Shown piece by piece: positions 17,834-25,345 of a stretch of 64,000 nt of DNA. Under the pieces are notes generated by a model. The model worked only from the letters and a program-made list of their open reading frames with translations, did no database searches and was not told where the DNA came from. The position numbers and the translations under genes are program-made. Position 1 is the stretch's first letter. Every line of letters starts with the position of its first letter. Origin of the DNA: Faecalibacterium sp. HTF-F (GTDB lineage: Bacteria; Bacillota; Clostridia; Oscillospirales; Ruminococcaceae); NCBI RefSeq assembly GCF_023347535.1, contig NZ_CP094473.1, positions 1,798,001-1,862,000 of the forward strand. The letters are read 5' to 3'.

Positions 17834-17859
17834 TGTGCCAGAAGGGAGCGTGTTACCCC

Positions 17860-18234
17860 ATGCGCAAATTGTGTGTCTGCCTGTTTTATGGGCTGTGCGT
17901 ATTTACCATTGTGTTCAGCCTGTTCTGGATGGCCCTGCCAAAGCTGCGCCTGCCGGTGCCCGATCCCGGCAGCGAAGCCCCGCCCTCCTCCGCAGCAGAC
18001 CTTGCCGCGCAGGCGCTGCCGGAACTTGCCGCGCAGAGCTACCGTCTGTGCGACAAAGGCGGACGGGTGGCCGTGTACCGCTGCGGCACCAACGGTCAGC
18101 CGGAAGTGCTCATTACCATCACCGGCATCTACACGAATCTCCTGCCGGAGAACGATGCTCTGCGCATCAAGCGCGGCGTGACGGTGTACAGCGAACGGGA
18201 ATTGGACCTGCTGCTGGAAGACTTGGGAGAGTAA
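17860..18234 (+). CDS. Small single-pass membrane protein with BofC-like C-terminal domain
   Basis: A 124-residue protein: a membrane helix or uncleaved signal (about 5-27), a Pro/Ala-rich linker, and a compact domain with GRVAVYR, the TNLLPENDALRIKRGVTV segment and the closing LDLLLEDLGE. This last part resembles the C-terminal domain of BofC, a forespore regulator in Bacillus, and of short clostridial proteins annotated after it. GGGAG is about 11 bases before the ATG at 17860. It probably acts outside the membrane. The function is unknown and the BofC link is a weak-motif inference. Confidence 0.75.
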   Translation: MRKLCVCLFYGLCVFTIVFSLFWMALPKLRLPVPDPGSEAPPSSAADLAAQALPELAAQSYRLCDKGGRVAVYRCGTNGQPEVLITITGIYTNLLPENDALRIKRGVTVYSERELDLLLEDLGE

Positions 18235-18277
18235 GTGCAATTTGCCTATTTTTATTCCAATTTTGTAATCGTTTTTG

Positions 18278-18306
18278 TTGACATTCCGGTGTAAAAAACA
18301 TATAAT
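18278..18306 (+). promoter_or_regulatory. Perfect consensus sigma-A promoter of the 56-residue gene
   Basis: TTGACA (18278-18283), exactly 17 bases, TATAAT (18301-18306), preceded by an AT-rich, T-run upstream region. This is the best sigma-A match seen in the window. Confidence 0.95.
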
Positions 18307-18366
18307 AGGGATGTAAGGTAAAGTTTTTTAACCCGTTTCAGCAGTTATAAAAGGAAGTGCGTCCTT

Positions 18367-18537
18367 ATGTCAGAACAGATCACCCTCCATTACCAGTGCC
18401 GTCTTTGCGGCAAGCAGCTGGACCGCGGCGTCCACCTCGGCCCGCCCAGCCCCGGTACCTGCAGCAAAGCTGCCAAGGTGGACGGCTTCCATGGGCCGCA
18501 CCGCTGGGTCATTGTGTCTCTGCCCAAAAGTGCCTGA
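18367..18537 (+). CDS. Small Cys/His-rich protein, putative zinc ribbon
   Basis: A 56-residue soluble protein with CRLCG (Cys11, Cys14), a third cysteine (Cys32 in GTCSK) and two close histidines (His42, His45 in FHGPHRW), enough for one metal site. AAAGGAAG lies about 9 bases before the ATG. The unit is complete: perfect promoter, 60-base leader, gene and a 13-bp terminator. I do not recognise a named family. A metal-binding or nucleic-acid-binding role is inference from the ligands. Such a strong promoter on so small a gene suggests an abundant product. Confidence 0.8.
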   Translation: MSEQITLHYQCRLCGKQLDRGVHLGPPSPGTCSKAAKVDGFHGPHRWVIVSLPKSA

Positions 18538-18562
18538 GCACTCCATTTCACTGTGATGCAAA

Positions 18563-18599
18563 AAGGACCTCCGGATGCTTCTCCGGAGGTCCTTTTCTC
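18563..18599. terminator. Bidirectional terminator between the 56-residue gene and the phosphate transporter gene
   Basis: AAGGACCTCCGGA (18563-18575) pairs with 18582-18594, a perfect 13-bp stem with a 6-base loop. TTTTCTC follows on the plus strand and TTTTTGC on the minus strand. Confidence 0.95.
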
Positions 18600-18607
18600 A
18601 TTCAGGT

Positions 18608-20386
18608 TCAGGCTTCCATTTCTTCCAGCGGAACAAGGTAGGTCTTGCGGCACTCCTCGTATTCCAGCATGTAATCCTTGGTGGGATTGTGGTGCATGAT
18701 GCTCTTGAGGGTATGGGAGTCGTAGTCCTCACTGGCATCCATGCCAATAAGACGCGCGGCAATATTCGAGCAGTGATCCGAGATGCGCTCTGCATTGTTC
18801 AGCACATCCAGGAACACAACGCCGGTGTCAATGGAGCACACGCCGTCCTTCAGGCGCAGGATGTGCTGGTCGCGCAGGCGCTCTGCCATCACATCGATCA
18901 CCTCTTCCAGCGGTTCCACCTGAGCCGCCATGCGCATATCGTTGTTGTCAAAGGCATCGTTGGTCAGGGTCAGGATGCGTTCCAGTGCATTTTCCAGCAG
19001 CAGCAGCTCCTTGGTGGCACTCTCACTGAACGAAGCTTCCTTCTCTTCCAGCTCCTCTGCCTTTTCCATGATGTTCACTGCATAGTCACCAATGCGCTCG
19101 AACTCAGTAACAAAGTTCAGCAGCTCCGTCACGGTGTGGCTCTCGTCGTCGCCCAGCTCCTGATCGGTCATTTTGATCAGGTAGTTGGAGATCGCCACCT
19201 CCATCCGGTCGATCAGGTTCTCACGCACACGGATGGCGCTGACCGTATCCTCGTCCATTTTCAGCAGCAGCGGTGCGGCCAGATTCACATTGCGGGCAGC
19301 ACGGCGGGACATCTTGACCACAGCGCTCTTGGCCTGCTGTAGGGCAACCGCAGGGCTCTTGAACAGGCGCTCGTCCAGCACCGGCATGCTCAGCTCCTGT
19401 GCTTCCTCGGCACTGTCCGGCACAGTGAGCATGGCCAGCTTGGACAGCACACCGCTGCAGGGCAGGAACAGCAGCATGGCGCACACGCTGGAAAGGGTGT
19501 GGATGTTTGCGATGGTGCTCTTGTTCATCACGTCGTTCCACATGGGGATGCCAACGGTGAACTGCACCGCATACACCAAGGCCAGCAGGATCACGCTGCC
19601 GATGATGTTGAAGTACAGGTGGATCAGTGCAGCGCGCTTACCGTCCTTGGAAGAGCCGCCGATGGTCAGCAGCGGCGTAAACGCGGTGCCGATGTGGGCA
19701 CCCAGAATGATGGGGATGGCCGAGCTGAAGGTAACAAGGCCGGTGCTGGACAACGCCTGCAGGATACCCACCGATGCAGAGGAGGACTGGATGACCACCG
19801 TGACTACTACGCCCACCAGAATGCCCAGAATGGGATTCGTCATGGTAACGAACAGGTTCTGGAACACGGCACTCTCACGCAGGGGAGCCACACCGGTGTC
19901 CATCAGGCTCATGCCGGTAAACAGGATGCCAAAGCCCAGCATGATCTGGCCGATGTTCTTCTTTTTGGCGCTGCGCAGGAACACATAAAAAATGCAGCCA
20001 ATAAACGCCACCACCGGTGCAAAGGTCTTGGGCTGGATCAGGGTCAGCCAGAGGCTGTCGCCGGAGATGTCCGCCATGCGGATCAGCTGACCGGTAACAG
20101 TCGTACCAATGTTTGCACCCATGATGACGCCTACGGACTGCGTAAGGGTCATGATGCCGGAGTTGACCAGACCGACACAGATCACGACCGTGCCGGCCGA
20201 GGACTGAATGACACCCGTGATCAGGGTGCCGAAAATAACTGCTTTGAGCGTAGAGGAGGTCAGTTTTTGCAGCACGCCCTGCATTTTGCCGCCAGCCAGC
20301 TTTTCCAGACCAGCGCCCATAATGGACATGCCGTACAGAAACAGCGCAATTCCACCCAACAGAGAGGTAATGTGTGTGATATCCAT
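18608..20386 (-). CDS. Na/phosphate cotransporter with PhoU-like domain
   Basis: A 592-residue type II Na/Pi-cotransporter family protein. Two inverted membrane halves carry the paired motifs QSSAGT (about 61-66) and QSSSAS (about 201-206). The C-terminal part (about 345-560) is a helical PhoU-like cytoplasmic domain with FVTEFERIGDYAVN and LNNAERISDHCSN. It probably imports phosphate and senses its state through the PhoU region. AGGAGT (20393-20398) is 6 bases before the ATG. It is a single gene behind a structured 130-base leader and ends at a bidirectional terminator. Confidence 0.93.
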   Translation of the reverse strand: MDITHITSLLGGIALFLYGMSIMGAGLEKLAGGKMQGVLQKLTSSTLKAVIFGTLITGVIQSSAGTVVICVGLVNSGIMTLTQSVGVIMGANIGTTVTGQLIRMADISGDSLWLTLIQPKTFAPVVAFIGCIFYVFLRSAKKKNIGQIMLGFGILFTGMSLMDTGVAPLRESAVFQNLFVTMTNPILGILVGVVVTVVIQSSSASVGILQALSSTGLVTFSSAIPIILGAHIGTAFTPLLTIGGSSKDGKRAALIHLYFNIIGSVILLALVYAVQFTVGIPMWNDVMNKSTIANIHTLSSVCAMLLFLPCSGVLSKLAMLTVPDSAEEAQELSMPVLDERLFKSPAVALQQAKSAVVKMSRRAARNVNLAAPLLLKMDEDTVSAIRVRENLIDRMEVAISNYLIKMTDQELGDDESHTVTELLNFVTEFERIGDYAVNIMEKAEELEEKEASFSESATKELLLLENALERILTLTNDAFDNNDMRMAAQVEPLEEVIDVMAERLRDQHILRLKDGVCSIDTGVVFLDVLNNAERISDHCSNIAARLIGMDASEDYDSHTLKSIMHHNPTKDYMLEYEECRKTYLVPLEEMEA

Positions 20387-20520
20387 AACGATACTCCTAA
20401 AAAATGATCTTCCTTTTGATCCTTGTCCATCTGCCCTGCCCGCACACCGGACCTACTTTATCCGGCAGATGCCGCGGTCTGCCGCTCTGCTGCGCAGAAC
20501 GGTGCACAATGACCGCGCTT
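20387..20520 (-). promoter_or_regulatory. Structured 5' leader of the Na/phosphate transporter mRNA
   Basis: The leader folds into two hairpins. The first (20474-20516) has GCGGTC/GACCGC closing a perfect inner 9-bp stem (20482-20490 with 20494-20502, 3-base loop). The second pairs CATCTGCC with GGCAGATG (20464-20471 with 20428-20435). No T-run follows, so it is not a terminator. It does not match a riboswitch class that I know. Confidence 0.55.
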
Positions 20521-20526
20521 GAATTT

Positions 20527-20556
20527 ATTATATCATTTTTTATCCCGTCACAACAA
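20527..20556 (-). promoter_or_regulatory. Promoter of the Na/phosphate transporter gene
   Basis: TTGTTG (20551-20556), 18-base spacer, TATAAT (20527-20532) preceded by TGA (extended -10). Confidence 0.8.
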
Positions 20557-20779
20557 GGTTTATTTTACAAGAAAATCACTTTTTCTACACATTTTTCCGT
20601 CTCTTAATAGTTTCGCTCTTTCTTTTTTCAATTATTTTACATTGATTTTACATTAAAGCCGTAAACGACTGTAGTCGTTCCATACACAGAAGTTGTTTTT
20701 TGCAGGATGAGCATGCCGAATGGCCCGAGTTTTCCGGCCCGGCAAGGCGTTTTTCCGTATCATGAGGGAACGCAGCCTC
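20557..20779. other. AT-rich intergenic stretch with a perfect palindrome
   Basis: No gene seen. Most of it is AT-rich sequence upstream of the transporter promoter. AACGACT (20664-20670) and AGTCGTT (20673-20679) form a perfect inverted repeat separated by 2 bases, a possible operator or the short 3' hairpin of the microprotein gene. Confidence 0.5.
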
Positions 20780-20896
20780 TTACTCTGCCAGTTCCTCCAT
20801 GGCCTCCCGCACGGTATCTGCCGAGAACAGGAACGCTCCGCTGCCGCTGTATACTTCCACATGGCTTCCTACATAACGCATTTCAAAATCCTTCAT
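20780..20896 (-). CDS. 38-residue microprotein of unknown function
   Basis: A short frame starting MKDFEMRYVGSHVEVYSGSG and ending in the acidic helix VREAMEELAE. It is supported by an excellent ribosome site (GGGAGG, 20905-20910, 8 bases before the ATG) and by a sensible protein composition: a beta-hairpin-like aromatic half, then an amphipathic helix. No family recognised. It lies alone between the CBS-domain gene terminator and the phosphate transporter. Without homologues this remains a strong candidate rather than a certainty. Confidence 0.65.
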   Translation of the reverse strand: MKDFEMRYVGSHVEVYSGSGAFLFSADTVREAMEELAE

Positions 20897-20958
20897 AGGG
20901 GTTCCCTCCCATATCCGTTTTTTGCAGATTTTTGGAACCTTTTTGGTTCCATGGCTGT

Positions 20959-20967
20959 ATTATCGCA
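20959..20967 (-). promoter_or_regulatory. Candidate -10 of the microprotein gene
   Basis: TGCGATAAT is an extended -10 (GATAAT at 20959-20964) without a good -35. A GGAACC/GGTTCC hairpin (20935-20951) lies in the leader. Confidence 0.4.
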
Positions 20968-21009
20968 CAGTTCAGGTCCCATAAACCGGATTTTCAAATC
21001 CTTTTTCAG

Positions 21010-21050
21010 AACAAAGACCGCCCTGTTCCTTCAGCCGAACAGGGCGGTCT
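21010..21050 (-). terminator. Terminator of the CBS-domain gene
   Basis: A perfect 14-bp stem (21015-21028 with 21037-21050), then TTTGTT on the minus strand. Confidence 0.85.
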
Positions 21051-21090
21051 CCTACATATTATAATATGGCGTGATGCAGCTTTCCTTTCC

Positions 21091-21540
21091 TCAATGGACT
21101 GCCGCATATTCCAGAATGTGTTTTTCCTCGTGCTGCTCGGCGCGAGTCTTGTCGTAGCAGTACCGGATGATGGCCTGCCGCCGCACGATGCCGATGAAGA
21201 TGCCCCGGTCATCCACCACCGGAACAAAGTTCTGGTTCATGGCTGCTTCGATCAGCTGATCCATGCTGGTGGTCACGGTGACGGCCTTGTAGTCCCGTTT
21301 GTGGGGAAAAGCGGAAATGGGCACATCCTCAGCCGCTTCCAGATCCAGCCCGTGGTATTTTTTCAGGCCCCAGAGGATATCGCCCTCGGTCAGAGTGCCC
21401 ACATATTTGCCCTGACGGTTGAGCACCGGAATGGAGGCGTAGCGGTTATTCTCCCACTTTTCCAGTGTCTGTCGAAGGGTGAAATCGTCGTAAACGTACA
21501 TCAGATCCTGCTTGGGGGAAAGGAAGAACAGAATATTCAT
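21091..21540 (-). CDS. CBS-domain pair protein
   Basis: A 149-residue protein made of two CBS motifs: about 1-60, with RYASIPVLNRQGKYVGTLTEGDI, and about 75-140, with NFVPVVDDRGIFIGIVRRQAII. Such free Bateman modules bind adenine nucleotides or S-adenosylmethionine and act as regulators; the partner is not visible here. The ATG at 21540 has AGGAG 8 bases upstream. An in-frame start 63 bases earlier has no ribosome site. It is transcribed alone. Confidence 0.85.
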   Translation of the reverse strand: MNILFFLSPKQDLMYVYDDFTLRQTLEKWENNRYASIPVLNRQGKYVGTLTEGDILWGLKKYHGLDLEAAEDVPISAFPHKRDYKAVTVTTSMDQLIEAAMNQNFVPVVDDRGIFIGIVRRQAIIRYCYDKTRAEQHEEKHILEYAAVH

Positions 21541-21642
21541 GACAACAGCTCCTAAACATTGATCCATGCGCCGTGCGCAAAAAATAACGCAGTCCATCCG
21601 CACAAGCGGGAACCCTGCGCCGCAGTCCCTATCCTTGATTCT

Positions 21643-21671
21643 ATTTTAGCACTTTTTCATAGTCAGATAAA
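21643..21671 (-). promoter_or_regulatory. Promoter of the CBS-domain gene
   Basis: TAAAAT (21643-21648) preceded by TGC gives an extended -10. The -35, TTTATC (21666-21671), is weak at 17 bases. Confidence 0.55.
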
Positions 21672-21853
21672 GCATCCCCTGCCATCTTTTATAATTTTTT
21701 AACAGATTGTTTGCTTTCTTTCGTCATACTTTCGTATTTGATAAAAAAGCGGCTCACGTTCAGCATCTTAGCATCGGCCTCCTGCGAAACAGCCCGAACT
21801 CTGCAAAAGCCGCAAAAAACTGTGCAAAAAGTGGATATCCCAGCAATTAGAAC
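21672..21853. other. Intergenic stretch between divergent promoters
   Basis: Together with the flanking promoters this fills the 440-bp gap between the CBS-domain gene and asp23. I see no gene, only AT-rich sequence and a loose GCGGC/GCCGC inverted repeat. Confidence 0.5.
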
Positions 21854-21882
21854 TGTACAACCGTCCCCGGAAGTTGTATAAT
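21854..21882 (+). promoter_or_regulatory. Promoter of asp23-fakA with internal inverted repeat
   Basis: TGTACA (21854-21859), 17-base spacer, TATAAT (21877-21882). TGTACAAC and GTTGTATA form an inverted repeat (7 of 8) spanning the -35 to the -10, a possible operator. Confidence 0.8.
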
Positions 21883-21979
21883 AAGGTGGGTGTTTCTCGG
21901 TGCAGCATGTGCAGATGCCTGCTGTACCCCAGACCTTGAATGTGTTTTACGAAAACGAACATAAAGGAGCAGAGCGACT

Positions 21980-22330
21980 ATGATCACTTCCCGTTTCCCT
22001 CTGGGGGATGTCAGCTTTACGTCCGGGTACTTTGCTACTCTGGTAGGTGAAGCAGCCAAACAGTGTTACGGCGTTGCCGCAATGGCACCCCGTGATATGA
22101 CCGATGCCGTCAAGAGCATGGTGCACGGTTCCGATTACCCGGAAAAGGGTGTCCGTGTCACGCAGGAGGATGGCCGTCTGGTGATCGAACTGCACATTGC
22201 CGTGAGCTACGGCCTGAATATCTCCACAGCCGCCCGCAGCATCTCCCACCGCGTCAAGGACGAGGTGGAGCATTCTACCGGCCTGAAGGTGGCACGCGTT
22301 GTGGTCTCCGTAGACGATGTGATCGCCTGA
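21980..22330 (+). CDS. Asp23/Gls24 family envelope stress protein (YloU type)
   Basis: A 116-residue protein of the Asp23 (DUF322) family, with the typical alternating beta strands and the segment VELHIAVSYGLNI-type (here ELHIAVSYGLNISTAAR). It is regularly paired with the fatty-acid kinase gene in Firmicutes. AAAGGAG is 10 bases before the ATG. It shares a transcript with fakA, 72 bases downstream. Its likely role is at the membrane in envelope homeostasis, inferred from the family. Confidence 0.92.
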   Translation: MITSRFPLGDVSFTSGYFATLVGEAAKQCYGVAAMAPRDMTDAVKSMVHGSDYPEKGVRVTQEDGRLVIELHIAVSYGLNISTAARSISHRVKDEVEHSTGLKVARVVVSVDDVIA

Positions 22331-22402
22331 TTTTTGTCCGACCATCCCAGGGTGTGTCTGAAAGCGCCGGGCTTTTCCGGCAAGTACAAGGAGTAAAAAA
22401 GA

Positions 22403-24097
22403 ATGATTTCTGGTAAGGTTTTGCGTGACGCCATTATCTCTGGCGCCAACAACATCAACAATCAGCGTTCCCGCGTGGACGAGCTGAATGTTTTCCCTGT
22501 TCCCGATGGCGATACCGGCACCAACATGGGCATGACCGTGGGTGCTTCCGTGCGCGAGCTGGAGGCTCTGGACGACAGCTGCACTGTAGGCGAGGCCTCC
22601 AAGACCGCTGCTTCTGCCATGCTGCGCGGCGCACGCGGCAACTCCGGCGTTATCACCAGCCTGCTGTTCCGCGGTTTCTCCAAGGCTCTGGAAGGCAAGA
22701 AGGAAGCTACCGCCGCCGACATCGTCGAGGCTCTGAAGAAGGGCGTTGAGGGTGCCTACAAGGCCGTCATGAAGCCCACCGAGGGCACCATCCTCACCGT
22801 GGCCCGCGTTGCCTCCGAGGAAGCCGCTGCCTGCGGCGCTGAGGATGTGCCGGCCCTGTGGGATGTGGTGATGGCCGCCGGCCAGAAGGCTCTGGAGAAC
22901 ACCCCCAACCTGCTGCCCGTGCTGAAAAAGGCCGGCGTTGTGGATGCCGGCGGTCAGGGCATCATGGTCATCTTCGAGGGCATGGGCAAGGTGTTCCACG
23001 GTGAAGGCATCGTGGCTGGCGGCGAAGCTGCCCCCAATAAGGCAAAGCTGTCCACCGAGAACGCCGGCAAGGGCGTGTTCACCGACGACCTGATGAAGGT
23101 GGAAGACATCAAGAACGGCTACTGCACCCAGTTCCTCATCAACAAGTATGAGGGCGCAAGCGCCGCAAAGATGCGTGCCTTTGCAGAATCCAACGGCGAC
23201 AGCGTGGTGTGCATTGAGGATGATGACGTCATCAATCTGCACGTTCACACTGCCGACCCCGGCAAGATCCTGAGCGAGGCCATCAAGTATGGCTACCTGA
23301 CCAACTTTAAGATCGAGAACATGCACGAGCAGTTCCTGGCCCGCCAGAAGCAGGGCAAGAGCCTGGAAAAGCAGGCTTCTGCCGAGAAGGCTCCTTCCCA
23401 GTCCAGCGAGTTCATTTATGCTGCTGTAGATCCTAGCCGTGACTACGGCTTTGTGGCTGTTGCTGCCGGTGAGGGCCTGAAGGCTGTGTTCACCGACCTG
23501 TCTGCGGACGCGGTCGTTTCCGGCGGTCAGACCATGAACCCCGCCACCGAGGACATCCTTGCAGCCATCCAGAGTGTGCCCGCCAAGACCGTGTTCGTGC
23601 TGCCCAACAACAAGAACATCATTATGGCTGCGGAGCAGGCCCAGAAGCTGGCTGACCGTCAGGTGGTCGTTCTGCCCACCCGCACCGTGCCCATGGGCAT
23701 TACCGCCATGCTGAACTTTGATCCCTCTGTGAACGCCGAGACCAACACCATCAACATGATGGCTGCTGCCGATAAGGTGTCCACAGGCCTGATCACCTAT
23801 GCAGCCCGCGACAGTGAGTACGACGGCAAGCGCATCCGGAAGGGCGAGATCATGGCACTGGAGAACGGCAAGATTGTCTCCACCTCCAACGACATCACCA
23901 AGGCCACCTATCGTCTGGCACGCAGCATGTGCAAGAAGGATTCCAGCTTTGTCACCATCATCTCCGGCTGCGACGTCAGCGATGAGGATGCCGAGAAGGT
24001 CACCGAGATCGTAAAGGCAAAGTGCCCCAATCACGTGGAGGTCAGCCACATCCGCGGCGGCCAGCCCGTTTACTATTATATGATCAGCGTGGAGTAA
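22403..24097 (+). CDS. fakA: Fatty acid kinase catalytic subunit, DAK2-domain protein
   Basis: A 564-residue protein of the YloV/FakA family. The N-terminal DAK2 kinase domain contains NVFPVPDGDTGTNMG, RGARGNSGVI and DAGGQGIMV. A middle domain and a C-terminal DegV-like part (about 340-564) follow. FakA phosphorylates fatty acids bound to FakB for phospholipid synthesis. No FakB is nearby, so the partner must be elsewhere. AAGGAG is 9 bases before the ATG. Confidence 0.93.
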   Translation: MISGKVLRDAIISGANNINNQRSRVDELNVFPVPDGDTGTNMGMTVGASVRELEALDDSCTVGEASKTAASAMLRGARGNSGVITSLLFRGFSKALEGKKEATAADIVEALKKGVEGAYKAVMKPTEGTILTVARVASEEAAACGAEDVPALWDVVMAAGQKALENTPNLLPVLKKAGVVDAGGQGIMVIFEGMGKVFHGEGIVAGGEAAPNKAKLSTENAGKGVFTDDLMKVEDIKNGYCTQFLINKYEGASAAKMRAFAESNGDSVVCIEDDDVINLHVHTADPGKILSEAIKYGYLTNFKIENMHEQFLARQKQGKSLEKQASAEKAPSQSSEFIYAAVDPSRDYGFVAVAAGEGLKAVFTDLSADAVVSGGQTMNPATEDILAAIQSVPAKTVFVLPNNKNIIMAAEQAQKLADRQVVVLPTRTVPMGITAMLNFDPSVNAETNTINMMAAADKVSTGLITYAARDSEYDGKRIRKGEIMALENGKIVSTSNDITKATYRLARSMCKKDSSFVTIISGCDVSDEDAEKVTEIVKAKCPNHVEVSHIRGGQPVYYYMISVE

Positions 24098-24167
24098 AAA
24101 CTCCTTCTATTTTCATCGCAAAAGCGGAGCTTTCCCCTTTTGCCATATCTGGGATCGAGAAAAAATC

Positions 24168-24212
24168 GAGCCGGGAAGCTGCTGGAAGGCAGCCGCCCGG
24201 CTCTTTTCTTTT
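24168..24212 (+). terminator. Terminator of asp23-fakA
   Basis: GAGCCGGG (24168-24175) pairs with CCCGGCTC (24196-24203), with a second inner stem of AGCTGC-type bases, then TTTTCTTTTT. Confidence 0.9.
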
Positions 24213-24261
24213 TGGATTTCGCAAGGGCTTTTTGACTTTCAAAATCCGAAGTGAGGCCAGA

Positions 24262-24304
24262 GTATAAAGAAGAGACGCTGGTTCTGAACGAACCAGCGTC
24301 TCTT
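24262..24304 (-). terminator. Terminator of tRNA-Gly
   Basis: A perfect 15-bp stem (24270-24284 with 24290-24304) with a 5-base loop, then CTTTATA on the minus strand. Confidence 0.85.
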
Positions 24305-24309
24305 CTGCA

Positions 24310-24384
24310 TGGAGCGGGCAATGGGAATCGAACCCACCTCCTCAGCTTGGAAGGCTGATATACTAGCCGATGTACGATGCCCGC
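24310..24384 (-). tRNA. tRNA-Gly (anticodon TCC)
   Basis: A complete cloverleaf: acceptor GCGGGCA with TGCCCGC, T-loop GGTTCGATTCC, anticodon loop CTTCCAA (anticodon at 24349-24351), discriminator T and an encoded CCA. It reads glycine GGA/GGG codons and has its own promoter and terminator. Confidence 0.97.
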
Positions 24385-24397
24385 ATTTACGAACGAT

Positions 24398-24426
24398 ATT
24401 ATAACATGTTCCGGCGCAAATGTCCA
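24398..24426 (-). promoter_or_regulatory. Promoter of tRNA-Gly
   Basis: TGGACA (24421-24426), 17-base spacer, TATAAT (24398-24403) preceded by TGT (extended -10). Confidence 0.9.
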
Positions 24427-24478
24427 GCCCAATTTTTGTGTGTTCCTTAAAGCACCGGAAAAGAATTCCGGAACGGCC

Positions 24479-24506
24479 TTGCTTTTCCATACGGCTCTGC
24501 TACAAT
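24479..24506 (+). promoter_or_regulatory. Promoter of the AlkD-like gene
   Basis: TTGCTT (24479-24484), 16-base spacer, TACAAT (24501-24506) preceded by TGC. Confidence 0.75.
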
Positions 24507-24529
24507 AGAAAAGAATGGAGGGAAAGAGG

Positions 24530-25225
24530 ATGGAGCCGGAAGCAGAGATCATTCGTGCGCAGCTGTTTGCCTTGCAGGATGAAGCATACCGCACCTTTCA
24601 CAGTGCGTTGATGCCCACCGTGCCGCCGGAAACGGTGATCGGCGTGCGCATTCCGGCTCTGCGCAGGCTGGCAAAACAGCTCGCGGGCACAGCGCAGGCA
24701 GAGGTGTTTTTACAGGCCCTGCCGCATGGATACTACGAAGAGAACAACCTCCACGCGTTCCTGATCGAGCTCATCCGGGACTACGACAGGGCGCTGGCTG
24801 AAACGGAAGCGTTCCTGCCCTACATCAACAACTGGGCCACCTGCGACTGCTTCTGTCCCAAAGCGTTTGCAAAGCACAAGAAGGAGCTGCTGGTGCCCAT
24901 TCGCCGCTGGCTGGATTCGGGTGAGGCATACACCGTGCGCTATGGCATGGAGATGCTGATGCGCTATTATCTGGATGATGCATTCCGGCCGGAATATCTG
25001 GAATGGGTAGCCGATGTGCGCAGCACGGAATACTATATCAATATGATGCGGGCATGGTATTTTGCCACGGCACTGGCAAAGCAGCCGGATGCCGCGCTGC
25101 CGTGGCTCACAGAAAAGCGGCTGGATCTGTGGACCCACAACAAAGCCATCCAGAAAGCGGTGGAAAGCCGCCGCATTCCGCCCGGAATGAAGCAGTTGCT
25201 GCGCGGTCTGCGCAGCCGTTCATAA
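24530..25225 (+). CDS. DNA alkylation repair protein, AlkD-like HEAT-repeat fold
   Basis: A 231-residue all-helical protein of the AlkD/AlkC-like family. The family pattern is visible as VIGVRIPALRRLAKQL, the NNWATCDCF region, the MRYYLDD helix and the closing AIQKAVESRRI. Relatives remove or sense alkylated bases by wrapping DNA in HEAT-like repeats. GGAGGG at 24517-24522 fits the ATG at 24530. An in-frame ATG at 24515 would put that site inside the gene. Confidence 0.88.
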   Translation: MEPEAEIIRAQLFALQDEAYRTFHSALMPTVPPETVIGVRIPALRRLAKQLAGTAQAEVFLQALPHGYYEENNLHAFLIELIRDYDRALAETEAFLPYINNWATCDCFCPKAFAKHKKELLVPIRRWLDSGEAYTVRYGMEMLMRYYLDDAFRPEYLEWVADVRSTEYYINMMRAWYFATALAKQPDAALPWLTEKRLDLWTHNKAIQKAVESRRIPPGMKQLLRGLRSRS

Positions 25226-25255
25226 AAGCTTCCGGATTTCCGCGCAGATTTCCTG

Positions 25256-25284
25256 TTTACTTTATTCAGGTTTTATTGTAAAAT
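25256..25284 (+). promoter_or_regulatory. Promoter of the pyrH-frr-uppS operon
   Basis: TTTACT (25256-25261), 17-base spacer, TAAAAT (25279-25284). Confidence 0.75.
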
Positions 25285-25345
25285 ATACTTGAATAACAAT
25301 GCCGGGCATAGACCCGACGGAATATAAACAGGTGGTGTTTGAATT

